Part shown: positions 1-11,200 of the stretch, piece after piece | Numbering within the stretch: position 1 is the first letter of the stretch | Layout of the letters: the number at the start of each line of letters is the position of its first letter | NCBI GenBank assembly: GCA_036937835.1 | Contig: CM072881.1 | Location: 538,501-602,500 of the forward strand | Source: Pampus argenteus | Taxonomy: Eukaryota; Chordata; Actinopteri; Scombriformes; Stromateidae | Direction: 5' to 3' | Length of the DNA stretch: 64,000 nt | Translations under genes and position numbers: made by a program | The notes under the pieces: model-generated | The model's input: only the letters and a program-made list of their open reading frames with translations | The model's database searches: none | What the model was told of the DNA's origin: nothing

Positions 1-3000
1 AAATAACCTGCCAACACTAACATAAATGGCTCCTACAGTGAGTATGTATGTGAGTGTGTTAAAAGTAGAACAAGTCTCACTTTTGCCCTTTAACCTTGTC
101 ATGTTTTGTTGTGCTCATATACGTGTTAAATATAATAAATAAGCGTTTCATTTAACCAAGTCTGCGTCATTCCCTGTTCTATACTGTCAGGATCACTGAT
201 TATTAGCATTGATATTTTAAGAAAAATTTTCTAGAAACAGAAAAACTTGTAGCTGTATCAAGAAAAATACACTAGTTTTCAGTATGTTTTGCTGTTTTCA
301 AGAAATATTATATCATTATGTCAAGATGATGGCTCTAGCATTTACTTAATTCAAGAATATTTTGAGAACATATTACATATTGAGAACATAAGCCACGCGT
401 ATTTTATTTGAATCAAGAAAAATGCACTGGTTGTTAGTTAGAATATACTACTTCTAAGACATTTGTGAGTTCATTGAGATTAGATATTTTTACTTGTTCA
501 TTTTGCTAGTTTTAAGCAAAATACACCTAATTTTTGTACTTTTTTTTCTTGTTTTTGAAAGCTGACTTTTTGTAGCAACAATGTTTACTGCAACACAGAC
601 GGTTCAGTAATGAACTGGCTGATCGCATAAAAAGGCATGTCTATGCATATCAGACTGCACTATTCAATTGATGTAGCCTACTCTTTTGTGATTTTTCTCC
701 CTTGTGTCAGGTTTAGATAAGACAAATCTAAAAAAATGACATTTGGTTTTGGTTTACTACCATTCACATCATTACTAATGCGCCTGCTGTGTTAGTTGCT
801 GAAAAATAAAGGATGTATGCCTAATTAAATAACATTTTACCACTTTTCCTGACACATCCCAGTATTACATTACTTGAGTGGATGTAATTTCAGCACTGCA
901 GCTGACTTCCTCACACACATAAAATATATGTGCAAAGAGGTGGCCACCTGTCGGTCTGAGGATAGACTCAACAGTACAGTACCTCGGACCAGGTTAAAAA
1001 AACACAAATCAATGACAATAATCCACAATGGCATACGATTAATTAGAAAAACATTTATTTTCATATCCCCAATCCCAACATCTAACTTCCAGCACAACAT
1101 GGAAGTAAACAAGACATTTGAATAAGCCACAGACTGTACAAAGTCAGCAAACACTGCAGTAGCCAGCTAGAAAACACTGAAGAGACATTTGATTTGAAGA
1201 CAAAGAGAAGATGACTGCATTAGCAAAGAAAGTGCTTGTTTGCTTTCACTGACTTAGTAAATGATTAAAGCTTGTGTTTCATTTTTTATTCAATTATCTA
1301 AACAAAACGCAAAAGAGGCGAAAGTAGCACAAGAGTTAGAAAAGTCTACACTAGTCATCAGGTAGTACTTGGTTGCTTTCGACTCATCTACCTTCATTTT
1401 CTTCCTGAGGTTTACTGAGTTAACTTTCATTCTGGGTGAGTTGTGGTTTCTAAATGGTATTCGACATTCATTAGTTAAGGCTGATGTGCAACGTTAATGA
1501 CAATGCCTTTAAAATGTCCTGTCCCTTAACAATCCACGAAGCACACACCAATTGACAGCTTCTATATCAGAAAAGAAACACTTAGTAAAGATTATTTCAG
1601 ACAAAGAAAAGCCTTATATGCAGAGTCATCATCATGATAAGGGAGCAGATTTAGAAAGAATGCAGATGAGGTTGGTAGTGTGCTTGTACAGTTTCAGAGG
1701 CAGAGAGGCTGACTGTTAAGATCTTAAGGTTTCATTCTGACAACATTCTATGTTGAGCTGAGTATGACGACACTTCAGTGCCTCTGGTTCAGATATTTTA
1801 TCAGAGATTTATTATTGAAAATGATCAGCAGTTTTAGCTTTTTGTAACATTTAGACTCACTGAAGCTCACTTTGGATTTGGAGAGAACAGTCAGTGTGAA
1901 GCAGCTCAAACAAGACATTAAAAGAGTGAAACAACACAAAGATCACTTCAAGTCACTCTATTCAGTCATGATTAATAGCTTTCAATATACAGTGATGGTG
2001 CATCCTGTAACACTGCACTGGATTCCCACACAATGAGCAAGGGGAATTCTGCTGATTTATAACATCTAAAAAAGTCCTTTTAGAAGGACTATTCAGCCTT
2101 TATGAGGTCTGCAAGGGGTCATGTAGTAGAAAAATATTGATGTTATCTATGTATATGTATCTCATACTCAGAATAAAAGAGTGGAATTTGAAAACTTTGT
2201 ATGTAATGTAAGTCAGGATTTAGTTCTCATACAAAGTAAATGAAAGCACAGACTAACTATTTGTGTGTTATATCTTTAAATACAACAAATAAATGCAGCC
2301 TTTAAAACCAAGAAAAGACAATACTTATGACATATCACAATACCATCATATCCAACATCTAACACGATATCTAACTTCATATCACCATATGGATATTATA
2401 TCAGTATATTGCCCATCTGTGCTATTATTTAGTGAGCTTTTATTCTGAGGGCTCAGTACAGCCTGTAAACACAGTCATATGTTTTCTGCTCTGTGGCGTC
2501 TGTCAAGTGACTTTGACGTAAATTTGGTTTGGATGGATGGATTTTAGGCCATTAGATAAAGCGTTACTAATGACTGAATATCATTTTAAAAGATGACATT
2601 GTACCATTTGAATTGATAAATTAGTCTGACAAAAAGAGACAGTGGCATGTTAAAATTAATAAGCGATTGCTGAGGCCAAATTAGCTAGGACCATTTGAAC
2701 ATTTAGTCTTAAGTGTAGTACAACATTAGGAAATGGCTGATACAGAAGCAATTAGGAATACATACTATGCAGAAAGGACCAAAATATAGCAGTTACAAAG
2801 CAACACTATGTAACTATGAAATAAAACAAATCTTTCTCTATAAAAAGTTGAATTCATAAGCAATAAACCCAGCTTTGTTCCAGGTTTTAGAGACTGATGT
2901 GTACCTGACATTACAGTCACTTTGTTCATGCCTCTTCTCTACTTGTGCTGCTGTCACACTGTTTGAAAATGTTACACACGTTTTTTCAGTGCTTTAAAGA

Positions 3001-3881
3001 CAGCTAAAGCAGAACTTTGACAGCCAGGAAATAATTCACAAACACTGCTGAAACAATATCCAGCATTTTATCTTTTATCTAGTTGCAATTTTCATTATCA
3101 CAAAATGATCACTCTGTACCTTTGATATAAATGTACATCATACAGTTAACATTTTGCCTCTACAATAAGAACTGTCTGTTTACAATCTACTTCAGTATCA
3201 ATAATCTGTAAAAATGCATTACTATATGCTATATTTCTGACAGAGAGGCTGCTGTTCAATAAGTTACATAGTCTTGCTTTATATCTTGTTTTTTAATAAT
3301 CATTTCTGGATTGACTAGATACTAATATAAAATTATTGACAAATACCCCCTATAATAGAGAGGATTCATTTTGTCAGTATTTAGTCACATTTACAATGTC
3401 ACCTGTGTAGAAGGAAAAAAAACCTTCAAAGATTTGAAAAGAACTTTGTTTATTTTTTATGCAAAAATCTCCCAGTGCCAGCTGAAAATGTGTCAGGCAC
3501 ATAAGAATGCAAAGCTTACATCAAAAAACCGACTGTATATCTCAGTTTTGTATAAAAATCCCATTGACCCAAACCAACTCCACACTACAGCCCTGAGAAA
3601 CTACAGTAAGCGGGAGAGGACATCACCTTCTGTCAATGCCAGTAAGGTTTGTCCTTTCCAGACACAGTGAGGCAAGAACACAGTTATTCAATACCAGACC
3701 TGTAGTCTTCCACAACTCCTGGGGGCAGCTAAACATGCAGATGGCTAATGAACTGTGACGTCGATGTGCCAGAGTGACTAATATAGACAGGACATGTGTT
3801 GCTCTGGGTTCAGTCCAGTGAGGATTACAGGTAGGGGTGTTTCTGTTAGACACGATGAAGACCTGGAAGTGTGCAGCAGCT
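1..3881 (-). other. stat5b: stat5b 3' UTR and downstream flank
   Basis: No coding exon is recognisable here. The part next to the stop codon at 3882 must be the stat5b 3' untranslated region. Several AATAAA signals lie on the minus strand (TTTATT on the plus strand, for example near 3449, 1285 and 1048), so the poly(A) site cannot be fixed by eye. The DNA is AT-rich and non-repetitive, with no transposon ends recognised. Short open frames on both strands near 870-1150 overlap each other and look like chance. Confidence 0.5.
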
Positions 3882-4005
3882 TCAGGACTGCTGGCTGCTC
3901 CACTGGTTGGCCATGGGCCTACGGAGCAGCTCCTCCACATGACGAGCCACGTCCATGGTGTCCTCCAGGTCAAAGTCTCCATCTGCATCCAACATGGGGT
4001 CACTC
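3882..4005 (-). CDS. stat5b: stat5b coding exon 18 (transactivation tail, stop)
   Basis: Minus-strand acceptor ...CCATCAG at 4006-4008. The exon encodes residues 746-786, SDPMLDADGDFDLEDTMD and onward, ending in QWSSQQS and TGA at 3884-3882. The acidic amphipathic segment is the STAT5 transactivation helix. The untranslated part continues to lower coordinates. Confidence 0.95.
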
Positions 4006-5253
4006 CTGATGGGACAACGGCAGAGAGCAGGGACACAGTGTCATGAAGGTGACTCATAGGAAAATGACTTCTAATGGTTAGGGGGCGGCATTAGCTCAGT
4101 CCATAGGGACTTAGCTGGGAAACCGGAGGATGGCGTTTAAACGGCGTCCAAAAATATGGAAGGTGGGCTGGTAGCTGGAGAGGTGCCAGTTCACCTCCTG
4201 GGCATTGAGCAAGGCACCGACCCCTTGTCTGGCTGGCTGCCCATCACTCCACCATCTCTCTCCACATTTGCATGTCTATGCCTTTGTACTGCATGGAAAC
4301 TGTATGTCACAGTTGTTAATTATAATTTTCTCAAATTGCTCATTTCTCGCAGGTCACATTTTCAGAGAAGCTTAATTTTCTATGATCTCATTCGCGATAA
4401 TGCTTATGACACCCAGTGTATTACAAACAGAAGTGTGAGAGTTATGTGGATGTGGACAGGGTAATGTGAGCTTAACTATTCATTCTGATATAAATCTCAA
4501 GTCCTTTGGGAGTTTACTTGATCTACAAATGTAACAAAAATTATATAATATATTTAAGGTGAGCTGTGTGTGTACTAGATATAAGATAAAGCACAACAAT
4601 AGAATCCTCATGGTACATTTAATATGACTGAAGTAAAGGAATGTGCTTACATAGAGGGGTAGACACTGAAGTTGTTGGGGTGGCTCACAGAGGGAGACGC
4701 TGTCTGGTCCATGAATGTGGGAGCTGCTCCACAGGGTTCAGGGTTCTGGGTGGTGAATCTACCAGAGATGTGCCACACATCATGACTGACCACATATCAT
4801 CATAATGACATTATGATATGCACTGTGGTAAGAGGAACTTTTATTTTGAGAAGCTTAAAGTCTGTGCTACTGCACCTGTAGCAGGAATCGTTCAGTCAGA
4901 CTACAGCGCTCGTAAGAGATGCTCACATAGCGCTATCTAGCCAATGTTTTCAGTTTGGACCAGTAATGAGGCACCAACTCTTACGGTGCTCATAGTTTAT
5001 GCTATATTCTTTGTATTAAGTTGAAGTGAGAAAATAAAAACCATAAACTTAACCAGCAGTTGAAGATCATTGCCACAAAGTTACGGGGACGATTACACTT
5101 AGTCTTGTTGATGCCACCATCGGGAAGCTTCTTAAATATGAATTTTCCCTGAAGCAAGCCTTGCGGCTTGATGGCTGCATCCATGATAGACTATCACGTT
5201 TGGTAGTTCAGGTAATTCACAGGCGAGTAGAGGTTCGAAAAATAGTTCTATCT

Positions 5254-5284
<31 letters not shown>

Positions 5285-8200
5285 GTTGCTCCGATTGATC
5301 GGCTGCCGATCATGATCGGCCGATATTGTCTAAAAATAGCCTGATCGGCGATCGGAAAAACATGCCGATCAGGAAGCCGATCACGAGACGTACATTATAA
5401 GCGACGTTTCAAATAAAGGCATATTATTTTCCGGATGTGTGTGTGTGTGCGCGCGCGCAGGCCGCAGTCATTGACGGAGCTGCTCCGTCACAGGTATATA
5501 ATATTATTACACCCTCACCCCCTCAAAATGGAAAACCGAAGCAATTCTTATGATGCAGCTTTTAAGTTGAATACCATCGATCTGGTTATCCGTGAAGTAA
5601 ACAGTCAGGACACGTCAGCTTGCCGTTAATGAATCTATGCCATAGATTCATTAACGGCAAGCTGACGTGCAGCCGCGGTGAAACGATATGTGATGAAGAT
5701 TATCTGACGCTGTTCAACTCTGACACTGAAGAGGACGACTTCAGTGTCTTCAGTGCGCAGAAGAAATGAAGTGACAGTGGTTTGGTGTTCATTAGTTTTA
5801 GATGCTCAGGAGGAGGATAAATAGTGACGTGTGGCTTCATTTCATGGGAGAATGAAGCGACTTTAATAGTTGCGCAGTTGCGCTTTAACAGTGTGCAGGA
5901 GGAAAAGGGGACAGCCGCTGTCCCCTTTTCCTCCCGCACACTGCACACCAAATCGCCAAATTTCCTCCCGCACACTGCACAGTAATGGTTTCAGTACGCA
6001 GGAGGAAGATAAATAAAACCATCAATGACTTTTCTGTTTTGTTTATCAGCACTTTTATTGCCGCGTTTGATGCTTTTATTGTGGCACTGTTCATAAACAA
6101 TCAGTTCAGTATATGAATAAACACTTATGTATCGGGGTATGTATATATCGGCGGCTTATAGTCCGCTGCGGTTTATATGTGACAAAATATATATTTCATT
6201 CAAATTTTAGTGGGTGCGCCTTATATTTAGGTGCGCTCTATAGTCTGGAAAATACGGTATTTAAAATTTTAAATTCATTCTTTGATCGGCAGTGATCGGC
6301 CGATCAATTTTTTTGGTGATCGGTATCGGTGATCGGCCCAAAAAATGGCAATCGGAGCATCACTAATATATATATATATATATATATAAGATACTAATTT
6401 CAGATTGGCTGGCAGATGTCACTGCACACAAAATGATATATATCAGGACATCTTAAACAGATACATTAAATCACAGGTAACCATAGTAACAATATTTCCA
6501 TCAATCACTGTTAGCTGCTCACATGTTGTTTTATTATGAACTCTTGGACACGTTGCATTGTGAAGTTATAACCAAATTTAGATGACATTATATATCAGCC
6601 CCGGTTTATCCTAATATTCATACATAGGACTTATTGTACATATTTTCCACTATCCAATCAGAACATTTGACCATCTCTGTATATTTTCATGTAAATTAAG
6701 ATTCGCATTGCTGGTGAAAAATCCAAACACTTCAGTGAATAGATTTTCTTACGGGTAGCAACTGCAGTTTATTACAAGTTTGATTTCATTGTCCTGTTTA
6801 GTCACCTTTGGGGCATACCTCAGAGAAAAGCAGCAAGGAAGAATTCCTCCCAGTATTAGTATAAGTGACTCAGAATGTAAAAAGAAGAGCATTGGTTACC
6901 AACTACTATTCAGAACATCAGGCAACAGTTTAAATGCTTTACATTTCTATCTAGTTGGAGGTACATCATCTGTTTGGGATTCATACACTAAATGCAGATT
7001 AGGCTTTTAAAACTTGATACTTGAATCATGTCAGATTCACCGGAGTGTCTGAGGTGAGTTAGAATGTCTGTAGTTGTTTTAGAAAAGAAAAAAAAACTTA
7101 CTCTGGCACAACTTGTTTGATCTGTGGTTTTACATATCCATCCACCGCTTTTGCTGCAAGAAGAACATACTGCTTTCAAAAGTGTAATTTCAACTTTACA
7201 GAATTGTCATCCATGTACTGATCTTATTTCACCTGGTGGTGCCTGTTACGACTCCACTGAGTAATAAGAATGTAAAGAAGCATTGCTGATACATACAGAG
7301 TGGAGGGGTGTAGTACTTGGCGAAGACCTCGTCTTTGGGCCGGTCAGGATAGAGAAACAGAAGGTGATTGAGGTCGCTGATGCGATCAGCCAGGGAGCGA
7401 ATGGAGAAGTCCTTGGTGGTATAAGGCAACAGATTCCAGACAAGCCTCTCGCCTAGCCAAAGAAAGGAACAGGCCAGAGTCACAATAACTGCATTTACCA
7501 AGCTTAATGATATTATACTGTTGCAAAAAACATGACATATGCACACACTACATACTAAGTATGTAGTGTGTGCATGTATGAACATACAAACACACAGAGG
7601 TGAGTGGAATTAGGGGCAGAAATATTGACAGAAAAAAATCAACCTTGGGACAAACAAAATGAATGCTGGAAATATGCCTTGTATACGTATTTAATTCAGT
7701 TACATGTTATTTTAATGACATTAAAAATCATACCTGGTTTGTTGGGGTTCTCAGCCACCCAGGCGATGGTGATGCCTCCAATCTCAGAGTCGCTGAATCG
7801 CAGCAGGAAGGTGCCGTTGGGTTTAGACATTAGCATGTCCTGCGCCTGCTGCTTGTTAACAAAGCCCAGGATGGCCCTGCAGTAATCATAGACACACACA
7901 TATTCACACACAAACACTTTCTAGTTGTTGTGTGGAGTGTCAGATTTGTCAAAGACAATTTTCTATATTTGTAGACAAAGTTGTACCGTATTTATAAGGC
8001 GCATCTATTTTCTCTCTCAAGGAGATTAAATCGAACGCAACTGGACTTGGTTCTTTGTCTTTGAAGACTAGTCCCAGTCTAGTCAAGCTAGCATGAACTG
8101 ATGAAGCCTCTTGGATAAGAGGTGAAATGTCTTCAAAGACAAATAACCAAGTCCAGTTGCGTTCGATTTAATCTCCTTGAGATAACTATGACCTGGATGA

Positions 8201-11200
8201 ATGAGAATATTAGGAAGGCTCTGCGTAATGCCAGAACAGCCTATTATTCCTCATTAATTGAGGAAAATAATAACAACCCCAGGTTTCTCTTCAGCACTGT
8301 AGCCAGGCTAACAGAGAACCACAGCTCTATTGAGTCATCTATTCCATTAAGCCTAACTAGTAATGACTTCATGAGCTTCTTTAATGATAAAATTATAAAT
8401 ATCAGAGACAAAATTCATCACCTTTTGCCCTCAACAGGCACTCATCTGATTTCAGATACAGCAAGTTTGGAAATAGCTATAAAACCTGACATATATTTAG
8501 ACTGCTTTTCTCCCGTCGACATTAAACAAATAACTACAATAATTTCTTCATCTAAGTTGTCAACCTGTCTCTTAGACCCCATCCCAACCAGGCTGCTTAA
8601 AGATGTATTACCTTTAGTTAGCCCGTCCTTATTGAATATGATTAATTTGTCTTTATTATCAGGATATGTACCACAGTCCTTTAAAATAGCTGTGATTAAG
8701 CCTCTTCTTAAAAAAACAACTCTAGATCAAGAGGTTTTAGCCAATTACAGACCGATATCAAACCTTTCATTCATCTCGAAGGTACTTGAGAAAGCCGTAG
8801 CCAACCAACTATGTGATTTTCTCCACACAAACAGTTTATTCGAGGAGTTTCAGTCAGGATTTAGAGTAAATCATAGCACAGAGACCGCACTAGTTAAAGT
8901 TACAAACGACCTCCTAATGGCATCAGACAAAGGACTCATCTCTGTACTTGTCCTATTAGATCTTAGTGCCGCATTTGACACCATTGACCATCAGATTCTC
9001 TTACAGAGACTGGAATACCAAATTGGCATTAAAGGAACCGCCCTAGGCTGGTTTAAGTCATATTTCCTAGACCGTTCTCAGTTTGTTCATGTTCATGATG
9101 AATCCTCCATGCAAACCAAAGTCTCTCATGGAGTCCCACAAGGTTCTGTATTAGGGCCACTTCTTTTCAGTTTATATATGCTTCCTTTAGGGAACATTAT
9201 TAGGAATCATTCAATTAACTTTCACTGTTATGCCGACGACACCCAATTATATTTATCGATAAAGCCTGATGAAACCAATCACTTGACTAGACTTCAAGCA
9301 TGCATTAAGGACATAAAAAATTGGATGACCCACAATTTTCTGATGCTAAATTCAGAAAAAACTGAAGTTCTCGTAATAGGACCCAAACACCTTAGAAACT
9401 ATCATTCCAGAGATTTAGCCTTAGATGGGATCACCCTGGCCACCAGCTCCACCGTAAAAAATCTTGGCGTTGTTTTTGATCAAGACTTGTCCTTTAATAA
9501 CTATATAAAACAACTTTCGAGGACTGCATTCTTCCACTTGCGTAACATTGCCAAAATCAGACGCATCATTTCTCAAGTGGATGCAGAAAAACTAGTCCAT
9601 GCATTTGTTACTTCTAGGCTGGACTATTGTAACTCTTTGCTATCAGGCTGCTCTAATAAGTCTCTTAAGAGTTTGCAGCTGATTCAGAACGCTGCTGCAT
9701 GTGTTCTGACAGGAACCAAAATCAGAGATCACATCTCTCCCATTTTGGCTTCCTTGCACTGGCTACCCGTTAAATCTAGAATAGAATTTAAAATTCTTCT
9801 ACTAACTTACAAAGCTCTTCATGGTCAGGCACCATCATATTTAAAAGAGCTCATAGTACCTTACCACCCCACTAGAACATTGCACTCCCAGGATGGTGGG
9901 TTCCTTGTGGTTCCTATAGTGTCTAAAAGTAGATTGGGAGCCAGAGCTTTCAGCTATCAAGCTCCTCTTCTGTGGAATAAACTACCACTCTGTGTTCGGG
10001 AGGCAGACACGGTCAACACCTTTAAGAGTAGACTTAAGACTTTCCTGTTTGATAAAGCTTATAATTAGGGCTGGCTCTGGTCATCCCTTAGTTATGCTGC
10101 CATAGAACTAGACTGCTGGGGGACTCACATACTCTCTCGCTCTCTCTCTCTCATTCTCTCTCTCTCCTTATCTATCCATCTATCTAAGCCATCTATCTAT
10201 CATGTTACTAATTAAACTTCTGCCCCGGAGTTTCTGTGCTCTCTCGTCCAGCAGGTTCTTGTGGACTGTGTCTGCTGCTGTGGTCCTGTGTGGCGTCTAC
10301 TGCATGTGTTGTCGCCGTCATCATTGTTGCCATATCCCCATTACAGTTTATAGTTATGTAATGATTTGCTGCTACTGTAATAATTCATCATTCATTGTAA
10401 CCTATTCTTATCATCCATTGTAATTCATTATTATTCATTGTGAGTGTACAATATGTGTGTGTTGATTTGTTCTGTACATGTGACATCATTGCACGTCTGT
10501 CCGTCCTGGGAGAGGGATCCCTCCTCTGTGGCTCTTCCTGAGGTTTCTTCCACCTTTTTCTCTGTTAAAAGGTTTTTTGGTGGGCAAGTTTTTCCTCACT
10601 CGAATCGAAGGTCTAAGGACAGAGGGTGTCACTCCCTGTACATATTGTAAAGCCCTCTGAGACAAATGTATTTTGTGATTTTGGGCTATATAAATAAAAT
10701 TTGATTTGATTTGATTTGACATTACGGCTAATAATGTATTACTCCACGAGTCAGGAGCCTTGCAGAGGCCGGAATCATCACTGAACAATCCGGTGACAGC
10801 AGAGACGGACTCGGATAATGACGAGAGGGATCCGGGCATGTTGGATCCTAAAATCACCCAACTGATAAACTCTGAACAGCGGTTTTGTATTTTTGTGTCA
10901 AAACTGTACAATGTTGTAAGGGATCCGGACATGTTTGATGCGGAAAACGCCCACTTAAACTTGTATTTTTGTGTTAGCCTACAACTGAGAGTTATTGTAA
11001 ATTAGTTGAATAACGTTCGACGTATCTGGCACATATTTTGTTTTCACTTATTGCTCCTTGCTAGTTACAATTATTATTTTACAGTGAAATCTATTTTGAC
11101 TTGATTTGATTCATTTTAATTATGTGATTTAGAGTTTAAAGAGTAGTGAAACAATGCTGTTCATGTGGATCTGTATGAAAATGTTCATTACAATTCATCT

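Larger units (their letters stand above)
5281..6365. mobile_element. Non-autonomous hAT element inserted in an (AT)n tract
   Basis: The ends are imperfect inverted repeats: TAGAGTTGCTCCGATTG at 5281 and, on the other strand at 6365, TAGTGATGCTCCGATTG. Subterminal GATCGG motifs occur many times at both ends. ATATATAT flanks both sides, which fits an 8-bp duplication inside an AT microsatellite, although the microsatellite makes this ambiguous. No hAT transposase remains. The interior is occupied by the pogo-like element at 5424-6257. It lies in stat5b intron 16. Confidence 0.75.

Noticed and set aside
870..1154. Overlapping frames of 94 and 83 codons on opposite strands in the stat5b 3' region.
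   Set aside because: No recognisable similarity, and overlapping frames on both strands in AT-rich UTR or flank are likely chance.
3623..4057. A 144-codon minus-strand frame across stat5b exon 18.
   Set aside because: It is a shifted frame over the real exon. The STAT5 tail is in another frame with a matching acceptor.
5002..5184. The 60-codon minus frame beginning MDAAIKPQ as a possible host gene exon.
   Set aside because: It matches a hAT transposase first exon, recurs at 34 kb and lacks the zinc finger, so it is a transposon scrap.
7983..8012. ACCGTATTTATAAGGCGCA resembling a pogo-like terminus.
   Set aside because: Only about 20 bp match, no partner terminus lies nearby, and the DNA beside it belongs to the fold-back at 8016.
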